Notes: generated by a model not told the origin, from the sequence alone. Numbered from the stretch's first letter, positions 8,926-16,628 are shown. The stretch is DNA of 22,844 nucleotides from CAZHLD01 sp964533185 (GCA_964533185.1 CAZHLD010000050.1:1-22844), one strand, 5' to 3'. Made by a program: numbers and translations.

Positions 8926-11022
8926 ATGTTTAGCAAACCGATGGATGGACGCAGAGTACGGATTTGGGTGGCGCTGGCCGTGGTGGTGCTGCTGGCGGTG
9001 GGCGCGGCGGCGGCGCAGACGAAGCCCTTCGGCTCCGCTCAGGGTAAAAGGCCGCTGACGGTGGAAGACCTGTGGGCGGCGAAGCGTCCGGGGGCGCCGT
9101 CGCTCTCGCCGGACGGGAAGTGGGCGGCAATGGAGATCGTCAGCTACAACATGGCGGAGAACAACAGCACGTCGGACATTTGGCTTTTGGCGACGGATGG
9201 ATCGTCGCAGCGGAAGCTGACCACGCACGGCGCGCGGGATTCGGCGCCGCAGTGGTCGCCGGACGGGAAGTGGATCGCGTTCACCAGCAAGCGCGAGGGG
9301 GATGAGCAGGCACAGGTGTACCTGATTTCGCCGACGGGCGGCGAGGCGAAGCGGCTGACGAAACTTTCGACGGGCGCGGCGAGCGTGCGCTGGTTCGCGG
9401 ACGGTAAGAGCCTGGCGTTTATCTCGTGGGTGTGGCCGGAGCTGAAGACGGACGAGGAACAGGCGAAGAAGATGAAGGAGCAGAAAGACGCGAAGGTGAA
9501 GGCGTACGTGATTGACGGGACGACGTTCCGCTACTGGGACCACTGGATCGCGGACGGGCGCGTGCCGCACGTGTTTGTGGCGAACGTCGAAACGGGAGAG
9601 ACGCGGGACGTGCTGGCGGGGTCGGGGGTGAGCCTGGTGATGTTTGACCCGGGTGCGGACTCCTACGACATTTCGCCGGACGCACAAGAGATGGCGTTTG
9701 TGGCCGACACGGCGAAGGATTTCGGGTTTCGTCCGAATGCGGACGTGCTGACCATCCCAGTGGCAGGCGGGCAATGGAAAAACCTGACAGAGGACAATAA
9801 GGCGGGAGACGGTTCGCCACGTTATTCGCCGGATGGGAAGTGGCTGGCGTACACGCGGAACATGATTCCCAGCGGGCCGGACCGCGACCGCGTGGTGCTG
9901 CTGAACCGCGCGACGGCTGCGAAGACGGTGCTGACGGAGAAATGGGACCGGTCGGCGGGAACGCCGGTGTGGTCGCCGGACAGCCAGAAGATTTATTTCA
10001 CGGCGGAGGACCAGGCGCGAGTGCCGGTGTGGGTGGTGTCGGTGTCAGGCGGCGATCCAAAGCCGGCGATCCAGGGAGGGACGAACTCGAGCGTTGACCT
10101 GTCGGGCGATGGGAAGACGGTGGCGTTTCTGCGGACGACGATGAACCTGCCGCCCACAGTGTTTGCCGCGGCGGCGGATGGGTCGGGAGAGAAGCGCATT
10201 GAGACGTTCAATGCGGAGCTCGAGGCGCAGTGGGGACTGGGCGAGGTGAAGAGCGTCACGTATGCGGGCTGGAGCGGGAACCAGGTACAGATGTGGGTGA
10301 TCTACCCGCCGAACTTCGACCCGAAGAAGAAGTGGCCGCTGCTGCAGATTGTACACGGCGGGCCGCACGGGGCGTGGCTGGACCAGTTCCACTTCCGTTG
10401 GAACATGCAGGCGTTTGCCGCGCCGGGATACGTGGTGGCGGCGGTGAATTTCCATGGGTCCACGGGCTGGGGCGACGCGTTCACCGACGCGAACACGGCG
10501 CGGTACGGCGCGACGGAGATGGTGGATGTCGAGAACGGGACGGATTACCTGATCAAGGAAGGCTACATTGATACGGAGCGGATGGCGGCGGCGGGCGGGA
10601 GCTACGGCGGGTACATGGTGGCGTGGATGAACGGGCACACGAACCGGTACAAGGCGTACGTCTGCCACGCGGGCGTGTACGACTGGGTGTCGCAGACGGC
10701 GTCGGACTACGTGCGGGGACGCGACCGAGCGCTGGGCGGGTTTCCGTGGGAGGCGCCGGAGAAAGTGCTGGCGCAATCAGCGCACACGTTTGCGAAGAAC
10801 TTCAAGACGCCGACGCTGGTGGTGCACGGCGAGCAGGATTTTCGCGTGCCGCTGACGCAGGGTCTGGCGTACTACACGACGCTGCGGATGCTGGGTGTGC
10901 CGACGCGGCTGGTGTACTTCCCGGATGAGAACCACTGGGTGCTGAAGGCGCAGAATTCGCGGCTGTGGTATGGGGAGTTCTTTGACTGGATGGGGAAGTA
11001 TGTCCGACCAGGGCCCGGCTAG
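8926..11022 (+). CDS. Secreted S9 family peptidase (prolyl oligopeptidase / DPP type)
   Basis: Serine peptidase acting on short peptides outside the cytoplasm. From the ATG at 8926 the product has 698 residues. It starts with a signal peptide (hydrophobic 12-30, ending GAAAAQT), followed by a beta-propeller with PD40-type repeats (LSPDGKW, WSPDGKW, YSPDGKW, WSPDSQK). The alpha/beta-hydrolase domain comes last, with nucleophile Ser559 (GGSYGGY), Asp638 (GEQDFRVP) and His670 (DENHW). I prefer 8926 to the upstream in-frame ATG at 8896 because GGAGGG lies just before it and it gives a normal signal peptide. Just after the signal peptide a dispersed repeat encodes PFGSAQGK in frame. It is monocistronic by position and divergent from dacB. 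Confidence 0.95.
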   Translation: MFSKPMDGRRVRIWVALAVVVLLAVGAAAAQTKPFGSAQGKRPLTVEDLWAAKRPGAPSLSPDGKWAAMEIVSYNMAENNSTSDIWLLATDGSSQRKLTTHGARDSAPQWSPDGKWIAFTSKREGDEQAQVYLISPTGGEAKRLTKLSTGAASVRWFADGKSLAFISWVWPELKTDEEQAKKMKEQKDAKVKAYVIDGTTFRYWDHWIADGRVPHVFVANVETGETRDVLAGSGVSLVMFDPGADSYDISPDAQEMAFVADTAKDFGFRPNADVLTIPVAGGQWKNLTEDNKAGDGSPRYSPDGKWLAYTRNMIPSGPDRDRVVLLNRATAAKTVLTEKWDRSAGTPVWSPDSQKIYFTAEDQARVPVWVVSVSGGDPKPAIQGGTNSSVDLSGDGKTVAFLRTTMNLPPTVFAAAADGSGEKRIETFNAELEAQWGLGEVKSVTYAGWSGNQVQMWVIYPPNFDPKKKWPLLQIVHGGPHGAWLDQFHFRWNMQAFAAPGYVVAAVNFHGSTGWGDAFTDANTARYGATEMVDVENGTDYLIKEGYIDTERMAAAGGSYGGYMVAWMNGHTNRYKAYVCHAGVYDWVSQTASDYVRGRDRALGGFPWEAPEKVLAQSAHTFAKNFKTPTLVVHGEQDFRVPLTQGLAYYTTLRMLGVPTRLVYFPDENHWVLKAQNSRLWYGEFFDWMGKYVRPGPG
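9025..9044. repeat. TCGGCTCCGCTC repeat inside the S9 peptidase gene
   Basis: CCCTTCGGCTCCGCTCAGGG, nearly the same as the element in mutS2 at 4474-4493. It is translated as PFGSAQG immediately after the predicted signal-peptide cleavage site, where an insertion would be tolerated. Confidence 0.7.
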
Positions 11023-11033
11023 GGGAAAAGGCG

Positions 11034-11074
11034 TAACTCGTAATTCGTGATTCGTAATTCGAAACTCGAAACTT
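11034..11074. repeat. AATTCGTAATTCG-type short tandem repeat
   Basis: A run of CGTAATTCGTGATTCGTAAT and then CGAAACTCGAAACT, with a unit of about 9-10 bp, just after the S9 peptidase stop. The right end resembles the GAAACT repeats around the four-helix-bundle gene. It is non-coding. Confidence 0.65.
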
Positions 11075-11120
11075 AGGCAAACTCTGCGGTGCGTCGGCGC
11101 ATCTGTAGAGAGAGATGAGT

Positions 11121-11149
11121 TTGCGCCCAGCCGCGAGAGGCACTATCAT
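11121..11149 (+). promoter_or_regulatory. Possible promoter of the SYLF-domain gene
   Basis: TTGCGC (11121-11126), a 17-bp spacer and TATCAT (11144-11149). Transcription would start about 20 nt before the ATG, just ahead of a GAGGAGG ribosome-binding site. The -35 is weak (only TTG matches). Confidence 0.35.
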
Positions 11150-11176
11150 ATTGACCCCGGCCGAGGAGGAATTCGC

Positions 11177-11866
11177 ATGAGAAGGATACTGGCACTTGCA
11201 TTGGGTATGGCGCTGGTCACGCTGCCGGCGCAGGCCGAAACCGGCAACGAGCGGCTACAGAACTGCGGCGTGATCATGAAGGAGATCCTGGGGATCCCGG
11301 AGAACATCCCGCAGGAGCTGATGAACAAGGCGGAGTGTGTGATTGTGTTTCCGTCGGTGCTGAAGTTCGCCATCGGAATCGGCGGGAGCTATGGCCGGGG
11401 AGCGATGACGTGCCGTTCGGGCGTGAACTTTGACGGGGCGTGGGGTCCGCCGGCGATGATGCGGCTGGAAGGCGGTAGCTTTGGCTTGCAGCTCGGCGGG
11501 CAGGCCACCGACTTCGTGCTGCTGGTGATGAACAAGCGGGGCGTGAACGGGATCCTGGCAAGCAAAGTGAAACTGGGCGCGGACGTGTCCGCTGCGGTCG
11601 GCCCGAAGGGACGCGACCTCACGGCGTCCACCGACGCAACGATGCGGGCGGAGATACTGTCTTACTCGCGGGCGCGGGGCCTTTTTGCGGGGATTTCGCT
11701 GGCCGGCTCGACGCTGCGGACCGATGACGGCGCGAACAAGGATGTTTACGGACGGAAGGTCAACGCCAAGCAGATTATCCAGCAGGGAGCCGTGGGTGCG
11801 CCGGGCTCGGCAGAGGTCATGTTGCTGGCGCTGATGAACGCCTCCCCGAAGCACGACCCGAAGTAA
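11177..11866 (+). CDS. Secreted SYLF-domain (YSC84-related) lipid-binding protein
   Basis: 229-residue protein with an N-terminal signal peptide (MRRILALALGMALVTLPAQA). A SYLF domain covers almost all of the rest. Recognisable blocks are KAECVIVFPSVLKFAIGIGG, YGRGAMTCR, GGSFGLQLGGQATDFVLLVM, the segment with SKVKLGADVSAAVGPKGRD, and SYSRARGLFAGISLAGSTLR. SYLF proteins bind membrane phosphoinositides in eukaryotes; bacterial ones are exported and their role is poorly defined. The start is supported by GAGGAGG about 7 nt before the ATG. A strong GC-rich hairpin follows the stop codon, so it is probably transcribed alone. Confidence 0.93.
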   Translation: MRRILALALGMALVTLPAQAETGNERLQNCGVIMKEILGIPENIPQELMNKAECVIVFPSVLKFAIGIGGSYGRGAMTCRSGVNFDGAWGPPAMMRLEGGSFGLQLGGQATDFVLLVMNKRGVNGILASKVKLGADVSAAVGPKGRDLTASTDATMRAEILSYSRARGLFAGISLAGSTLRTDDGANKDVYGRKVNAKQIIQQGAVGAPGSAEVMLLALMNASPKHDPK

Positions 11867-11889
11867 GTAAACCCAGACAAGCTAGGAAT

Positions 11890-11917
11890 GCCCACCCCGG
11901 CAAAGGCCGGGGTGGGC
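11890..11917. terminator. Strong GC hairpin after the SYLF gene (terminator or dispersed hairpin)
   Basis: Perfect 12-bp stem (GCCCACCCCGGC with GCCGGGGTGGGC) around an AAAG loop, 23 bp past the stop codon. No T-run follows, so rho-independent termination is not assured. It may instead be another palindromic intergenic repeat. Confidence 0.55.
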
Positions 11918-11945
11918 CCGGGGTGTAAGCGGAGAAGGAAGGGGC

Positions 11946-11976
11946 TTGACAGTGCCAAAAAACTGACTTACAGTCA
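11946..11976 (+). promoter_or_regulatory. TetR-operon promoter with overlapping operator-like dyad
   Basis: TTGACA (11946-11951), an exact 17-bp spacer and TACAGT (11969-11974). A perfect dyad TGACT-tac-AGTCA (11964-11976) covers the -10 box. Dyads with TGAC/GTCA ends are common TetR-family operators, so the downstream TetR protein probably represses its own operon here. The predicted start site is about 28 nt before the TetR ATG. Confidence 0.65.
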
Positions 11977-12008
11977 TATTTGTCTACAGGTCATAAATAG
12001 GGGCAGGG

Positions 12009-12659
12009 ATGAGACAGCGGGCATCACAAAGACATACAAATTCTGAAGTGCGGCGGCCGGGGCGGCGAGAGCGGCGGCGCGTGGAGACGCGCGAACGGCT
12101 GTTCCGCGCGGCGCTGGGGCTGTTTGCGCGGCACGGTTTTCAGGCGACGACCGTGGAGGATATTACCGAAGCGGCGGACGTGGGCAAGGGGACGTTTTTC
12201 AACTACTACCCGAGCAAGGAGCACGTGCTGGCGGCGTTTGGCGATTTGCAACTGGGGAAGTTCCAGGCGGTGCTGGCGTCGTATGAAGAGATGGAGCCGG
12301 CCGGGGACTTGCTGCGTCGCGCGGTGGCCGAGCTGTCTGAGGAGCCGGGCCGGAGCGCGGCGCTGGTGCGCAGCCTGCTGGGAGCGCAACTGGCGAGCGA
12401 GGCGGTGCGCAAGCTGATCCTGGAAAAGCTGCGGCGGGCACGGGAGCTGCTGGCCCGGGTGTTCCGGCTGGCACAGGAGCGGGGCGAAATCCGGCCGGGG
12501 CTCAACCCGGAGGCGCTGGCGCTGGCGTTCCAGCAGTTGTTTTTTGGCGGGCTGTTCCTGTGGTCGCTCGCGCCGGAGGAAAAGCTGGCGGCGAGGCAGG
12601 GGCGGGCGTTTGAGCTGTTCTGGTCGGGAATCGCGGAGGGGCAGGAGAGGAAGCCATGA
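12009..12659 (+). CDS. TetR/AcrR family transcriptional regulator
   Basis: 216-residue repressor-type regulator. The N-terminal HTH (about 28-75) is textbook: RERLFRAALGLFARHGFQAT, then TVEDITEAADVGKGTFFNYY and PSKEHVL. The C-terminal half is a helical ligand-binding domain without a recognisable ligand signature. A basic 25-residue extension precedes the HTH. Its stop codon overlaps the start of the membrane-fusion gene (ATGA), showing translational coupling. It heads an operon that also encodes a HlyD-type adaptor, an ABC ATPase and an ABC-2 permease, as in the E. coli cecR-ybhGFSR locus. It is most likely a drug- or metabolite-responsive repressor of that exporter; the promoter dyad supports autoregulation. 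Confidence 0.93.
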   Translation: MRQRASQRHTNSEVRRPGRRERRRVETRERLFRAALGLFARHGFQATTVEDITEAADVGKGTFFNYYPSKEHVLAAFGDLQLGKFQAVLASYEEMEPAGDLLRRAVAELSEEPGRSAALVRSLLGAQLASEAVRKLILEKLRRARELLARVFRLAQERGEIRPGLNPEALALAFQQLFFGGLFLWSLAPEEKLAARQGRAFELFWSGIAEGQERKP

Positions 12660-13753
12660 ACCGGAAACGGATTGGTGTGCTGGTGATTTTGGCGGCAGTG
12701 GCCGTTGCGGCGGTGTGGGCCGGAGTGTTCCGGCGCAGCGTGCGCCTTGAAGGCTCGGGGACGATCGAGGCGCGGAACATCCGCGTGGGGTCGAAGGTGG
12801 GAGGACGGATCGAGCAGGTGCTGGTGGAAGAAGGCGACCGCGTGGAGGCCGGGCAATTGCTGGTGACGTTTGACGACCAGGAGCTGCGGGCGGCGCTCGA
12901 CGAGGCGCGGGCCAACTTCGAGAAGATGCGGCGCGGGTACCGTCCAGAGGAGATTGCACAGGCGCGGGCGGCGGCGGCGCAGGCTAGGGCGGAGTACGAC
13001 GAGCGCGCGCGCGGGTACCGCTCCGAGCAAGTGGCGGCGGCGAAGGCGACGCTCGAGCAGGCGCACGCCGACGCGTGGCGCTCGGACGTTAGCTGGGACC
13101 GCGCGCGGCAACTGGCGGACGCGGGCGTGTGGTCAAAGTCACAGCGAGATGAGGCGGAGGCGGCGTGGAAGGCGGCGCACGCGGCGGAAAAGAACGCTGA
13201 GGAACGGTACATGGAGCTTGAGCGCGGCTACCGGAGCGAGCAGGTGGCGTCGGCGGAGGCGCGGTACCGACAGGCAGATGCGGAGCGCAAATTGCGCGAG
13301 CAGGGGTACCGCAAAGAGGACATCGAAGTGGCGCGGGCGATGCTCGCGGACGCGGAGGCGAAGTACCGCGAGCGGCAGGTGACGGCGCCGGCGGCGGCGA
13401 CGGTCGAAGTGCTGGACGTGCGGCCGGGAGACCTGATTGCGCCAAACGCTCCGATTGCGACGCTGCTCGAGCGGGAGCAGCTCTACGTGAGGGTGTACAT
13501 CCCGGAGACGAAGATCGGTCTGGTGAAAGTGGGGCAGAAGGTGGAGGTGCGGACGGATTCGCTGGCGGGGCAGGTGTTTGAGGGCGAGGTGGAGCAGATC
13601 AACCAGAGGGCGGAGTTTTTGCCGCGCAACGTGCAGACGCGGGAGGAACGGGTGCACCAGGTGTTTGGCGTGAAGGTTCGGATTCGCGATGAGAGCGGGA
13701 GGCTGAAGGCAGGAATGGCGGCGGATGTGAAGTGGAAGGGCGAGGTGAAGTGA
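12656..13753 (+). CDS. HlyD/YbhG-type membrane fusion protein of an ABC exporter
   Basis: 365-residue periplasmic adaptor. An N-terminal membrane anchor (about 7-23) is followed by the first half of a biotinyl-lipoyl domain (GTIEARNIRVGSKVGGRIEQ). A long coiled-coil hairpin (about 75-240) comes next, then the second lipoyl half (VTAPAAATVEVLDVRPGDLI) and a beta-barrel/membrane-proximal region. The hairpin holds four GYRxE(E/Q/D)(I/V) units at residues 94, 120, 191 and 217. Each pair is 26 residues apart, one pair in each arm. It should link the inner-membrane transporter to an outer-membrane channel, which is not encoded nearby. It overlaps the TetR stop by 4 nt and is followed after 1 bp by the ATPase. 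Confidence 0.94.
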   Translation: MNRKRIGVLVILAAVAVAAVWAGVFRRSVRLEGSGTIEARNIRVGSKVGGRIEQVLVEEGDRVEAGQLLVTFDDQELRAALDEARANFEKMRRGYRPEEIAQARAAAAQARAEYDERARGYRSEQVAAAKATLEQAHADAWRSDVSWDRARQLADAGVWSKSQRDEAEAAWKAAHAAEKNAEERYMELERGYRSEQVASAEARYRQADAERKLREQGYRKEDIEVARAMLADAEAKYRERQVTAPAAATVEVLDVRPGDLIAPNAPIATLLEREQLYVRVYIPETKIGLVKVGQKVEVRTDSLAGQVFEGEVEQINQRAEFLPRNVQTREERVHQVFGVKVRIRDESGRLKAGMAADVKWKGEVK

Positions 13754-13754
13754 G

Positions 13755-14762
13755 ATGACCGCTGCCAAACTGAAAACCGCCGAGGCGGCGCCAGTGGATG
13801 CCGCGAGCGCGGCGATTGTGGCGCAGGGGATCACGCGGAGGTTCGGGGACTTCACTGCGGTGAAGGACGTGAGCCTGCGAGTACAGAAAGGCGAAGTGTT
13901 TGGTTTTCTCGGGCCGAACGGGAGCGGGAAGACGACGGTGATCAAGATGCTGACCGGCCTGCTGCCGCTTTCGGGCGGGGCGGCGTGGGTGGACGGGCTG
14001 GACGTGCGGACGAACGGTGAGGGGGTGCGCGAGCGCATCGGGTATATGTCGCAGAAGTTCAGCCTGTACGACGACCTGACGGTGAAAGAGAACCTGACGT
14101 TTTACGGGCGAATCTACGAGCTGCCGAAGGAACGGCTGGAGAGGCGGTTTGACGAAGTAGTGGAGCTGAACGGGCTGGGGCCGTACGTGGACCGTCAGGC
14201 GGGAAAACTTTCGGGCGGTTGGAAGCAGCGACTGGCGCTGGGTTGCGCGATGCTGCATGAGCCAAAGATTCTTTTTTTGGACGAGCCGACGGCGGGGATT
14301 GACCCGGTGGCGCGGCGGCAGTTGTGGGATTTGCTGTTTGATTTGTCGGGGCAGGGGATCACGTTTTTCGTAACCACACACTACATGGACGAAGCGGAGC
14401 GATGCAGCCACGTGGCGTACATTTACCATGCGAAGCTGATCGCCGACGGAACGCCGACGGCGCTGAAGGCCATGCCGGAGGTGAGTCCGTCGGGAACGCG
14501 TCGAGTGGAGATTACCGCGCCGGAAATTACCCGCGCGCTGCGACTGGTGCGAGGAATGGAAGGGGTGAGGAGCGCGACGGTGTTTGGGCAGTCCATCCAC
14601 GGGTTGGTGGAGGAGCGGCTGGACTTGGAGGACCTGGTAAAGCGGCTGTGGCAGCAGGGGATTCTGGTAAGCGAGATGCGCCCGCTGGCGCCGAGTCTGG
14701 AGGACGTGTTCGTCGAGCTGACGTACCGGCGCAAGGCGGAACTGGAGGCGATCCGTGCTTGA
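13755..14762 (+). CDS. ABC transporter ATP-binding protein (ABC-2 exporter)
   Basis: 335-residue cytoplasmic ATPase that should power the exporter. It has Walker A GPNGSGKT (53-60), Q-loop Gln100 (YMSQKFSLYDDLTV), signature LSGGWKQ (152-158), Walker B ILFLDE (172-177) with the catalytic Glu, and the H-loop His (TTHYMDEAE, near 209). The sequence after about 235 is the C-terminal extension usual in ABC-2 export ATPases. There is one nucleotide-binding domain, unlike the fused double domain of YbhF, so two copies are expected in the complex. The ATG lies 1 bp after the adaptor stop. The 3' end overlaps the permease start by 8 nt. Confidence 0.95.
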   Translation: MTAAKLKTAEAAPVDAASAAIVAQGITRRFGDFTAVKDVSLRVQKGEVFGFLGPNGSGKTTVIKMLTGLLPLSGGAAWVDGLDVRTNGEGVRERIGYMSQKFSLYDDLTVKENLTFYGRIYELPKERLERRFDEVVELNGLGPYVDRQAGKLSGGWKQRLALGCAMLHEPKILFLDEPTAGIDPVARRQLWDLLFDLSGQGITFFVTTHYMDEAERCSHVAYIYHAKLIADGTPTALKAMPEVSPSGTRRVEITAPEITRALRLVRGMEGVRSATVFGQSIHGLVEERLDLEDLVKRLWQQGILVSEMRPLAPSLEDVFVELTYRRKAELEAIRA

Positions 14763-15888
14763 GAGACTCCAATACGTTTTCCGCGGCTTCGGCGCGGTCG
14801 TGTACAAGGAAATCCTGCACATCCGGCGCGATTACAGGACGGTTTTCTTCGCGCTGTTCATCCCCGTGCTGCAGATGATCGTGCTGGGCTTCGGCATCGA
14901 CACCAATATCCGGCAGGTGAAAACGGTGGTCTTCGACCAGGACGGCCGGCAGGCCAGCCGCGAGCTGGTGGACCGGCTGCGGAACTCCGATACGTTCCGC
15001 ATTGTGGGCTACGTGCAGTCGGACCAGGAGCTGAACGACGTCATCATCGCGGCGCGGGCGCGCGTGGGCGTGAAGATCCCAGTGGACTACTCCGACCGAT
15101 TACTGAAAGGCGGGACAGCCCAGGTGCTGGTGCTGATCGACGGGTCGGACAGCTCGGTGGCGGGGCAGGCGCTGAATGTGGCGACGGCGATCGGGTTCGA
15201 CGAATCGCTGCGGCGGGTGCTGGCCGAGCGGCGGGCGCTGCCGGTGGAGATGCGGCCGAAGTTGCTGTTCAATCCAGATTCGCGCTCGCCGAATTTTTTT
15301 CTGCCGGGGCTGGTGGCGGTGCTGCTGCTGTTCTTCACTACGTTTCTGACCGCGCTGGCGATTGTGCGGGAGAAGGAGAAAGGGACACTGGAACAGCTCT
15401 TTGTGACACCGGTGCGACCGCTGGGGCTGCTGCTGGGGAAGCTGGTGCCGTACTTTGGCATCGGGATCCTGGGGCTGAGCGGCCTGCTGTTTTTCATGGT
15501 CACCGTGTTCCGCGTGCCCATCCACGGGCACCCGCTGCTGCTGTACGCGCTGGCGTGCCCCTACCTGTTCGTCAACCTGTCCATTGGCCTGCTGATTTCC
15601 AGCAAGGCGAACACGCAGCCCGAAGCCATGCAGATGTCCATGATGGTGATCCTGCCGACGATTTTCTTTTCCGGCTACATCTTCCCGCGGGAGACGATGC
15701 CGCTGCCGTTCTACCTGTTTAGCTTTCTGGTGCCGGGGACCTACTTCGTCAACATCAGTCGCGGAATCATCCTGCGCGGGGCCGGGATCGCGCACCTGTG
15801 GATGGATGGAGTGGTGCTGCTGACGATGGGAGTGGCGCTGCTGCTGCTGGCGGCGAAACGATTCCAGAAGAAGGTGATTGCGACGTAG
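14755..15888 (+). CDS. ABC-2 type transporter permease
   Basis: 377-residue inner-membrane subunit. It has one N-terminal membrane segment (about 28-46), an extracytoplasmic domain of about 130 residues, then five more segments (about 181-203, 229-251, 261-281, 292-312, 351-366). The cytoplasmic REKEKGTLEQLFVTPV motif and the SGYIFPRETMP segment are typical of YbhS/YbhR-type permeases. The start is a GTG at 14755 with GGAGG about 8 nt upstream, inside the ATPase gene. Known relatives usually have two adjacent permease genes; only one is present here, so a homodimer is inferred unless a second was lost downstream, where the composition changes abruptly. Confidence 0.94.
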   Translation: MLERLQYVFRGFGAVVYKEILHIRRDYRTVFFALFIPVLQMIVLGFGIDTNIRQVKTVVFDQDGRQASRELVDRLRNSDTFRIVGYVQSDQELNDVIIAARARVGVKIPVDYSDRLLKGGTAQVLVLIDGSDSSVAGQALNVATAIGFDESLRRVLAERRALPVEMRPKLLFNPDSRSPNFFLPGLVAVLLLFFTTFLTALAIVREKEKGTLEQLFVTPVRPLGLLLGKLVPYFGIGILGLSGLLFFMVTVFRVPIHGHPLLLYALACPYLFVNLSIGLLISSKANTQPEAMQMSMMVILPTIFFSGYIFPRETMPLPFYLFSFLVPGTYFVNISRGIILRGAGIAHLWMDGVVLLTMGVALLLLAAKRFQKKVIAT

Positions 15889-15967
15889 AGGAGCAGGGGA
15901 CAGGTGGCAGGGAGTAGTGGACAGGGAGCCGAAAGAAGGGTTTGTGCCTCAAGCCATTGGCGGGCGC
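15889..15967. repeat. Repeat-like spacer (GGCAGGGAGTAGTGGACAGG)
   Basis: Non-coding stretch after the permease. It contains slipped copies of a GGGACAGGTGGCAGGGAGTA / GTGGACAGGGAG theme, resembling other short self-similar intergenic repeats in this window. Only one copy is present here, so classification is tentative. Confidence 0.35.
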
Positions 15968-15997
15968 TTGACAAGTGACACATAGATGTATATACAT
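15968..15997 (+). promoter_or_regulatory. Promoter with perfect 12-bp palindrome before the small membrane protein
   Basis: TTGACA (15968-15973), a 17-bp spacer and TATACA (15991-15996). The perfect palindrome ATGTATATACAT (15986-15997) covers the -10 box. ATGT...ACAT dyads are known for PadR-family repressors, which are abundant in Acidobacteriota. No regulator gene is adjacent, so the repressor would act in trans. Confidence 0.6.
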
Positions 15998-16011
15998 ATA
16001 AAGGAATGCAA

Positions 16012-16437
16012 ATGAACTATTCACGTCTCGGGCTGGCGGCGCTTGGTGGCACGTTCGCGTCTTTTGCCTTTGGTTTCTTAGTGTTTTGGCTGGTGCCAGC
16101 TCTTATCAATGAAGGCCACAAGTACCCGGCCGTATTCCGACCTCGGGAAGAAATGAAGACTGTTATGCCAATTGGAATCGTCGCAACTTTCATAGCGATC
16201 CTGGTTGTCGCCATAATTTTCGCAATGATACATCAGGGCGGATCGGGCCCTACGGAAGGTGCGCGCTTAGGCGTTCTCATTGGCATTTTCGTGGTTTGCG
16301 CATTTGTGCTGCACAACTATGTGAACCTGAACATCGGGTTGAAACTCGCTCTGGGACAGGCTGTGGCTTACTTTTTCCAGTGGACTATCGTCGGAATAGT
16401 CATCGGTCTTATTTACAAACCCCTCGCTACACCATAA
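16012..16437 (+). CDS. Small four-helix membrane protein, function unknown
   Basis: 141-residue integral membrane protein that I cannot assign to a named family. Hydrophobic segments lie at about 7-28, 50-71, 85-105 and 110-134, leaving short loops; no catalytic or metal-binding motif is evident. The start at 16012 is preferred over the ATG at 16006, because AAAGGA sits 6 nt before 16012 but directly abuts 16006. Codon usage is clearly less GC-rich than in neighbouring genes (ATT, TTT, AAC, CTT frequent), and it stands alone behind a well-formed promoter with a palindromic operator candidate. Both fit an acquired gene or one under separate control. Confidence 0.8.
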   Translation: MNYSRLGLAALGGTFASFAFGFLVFWLVPALINEGHKYPAVFRPREEMKTVMPIGIVATFIAILVVAIIFAMIHQGGSGPTEGARLGVLIGIFVVCAFVLHNYVNLNIGLKLALGQAVAYFFQWTIVGIVIGLIYKPLATP

Positions 16438-16628
16438 CGATTCCTGTCATTAAGGAGCTTTCCTCACGGAAGTCGATAAAGCCGTATGCGTATCTTCGGT
16501 AGCGGCTGGGAGGAGCAGGTTTTGACGGAATCTCGGACATACGGGGCGGCTGCGGAACTTTTGGACGCCTATCGCGAGCAACCGCGATGGGGCGTCCACA
16601 GGCGCCACGTGGCCAGGGGTTAGACGCG
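16438..16628. other. Spacer between membrane protein and MFS fragment
   Basis: No convincing gene. A 45-codon frame (ATG at 16486 to TAG at 16621) is open but I recognise nothing in it and it is probably chance. No repeat of the families seen elsewhere was found here. Confidence 0.4.

Noticed and set aside
8404..9774. 456-codon minus-strand frame spanning the dacB/S9 intergenic region
   Set aside because: Arg/His/Pro-rich shadow overlapping two well-supported genes and their promoter region.
13599..14822. 407-codon minus-strand frame
   Set aside because: Antisense to the adaptor, ATPase and permease genes; no recognisable motif.
16486..16623. 45-codon frame before the MFS fragment
   Set aside because: Open from ATG to TAG but no recognisable family and no convincing ribosome-binding site; too short to support.
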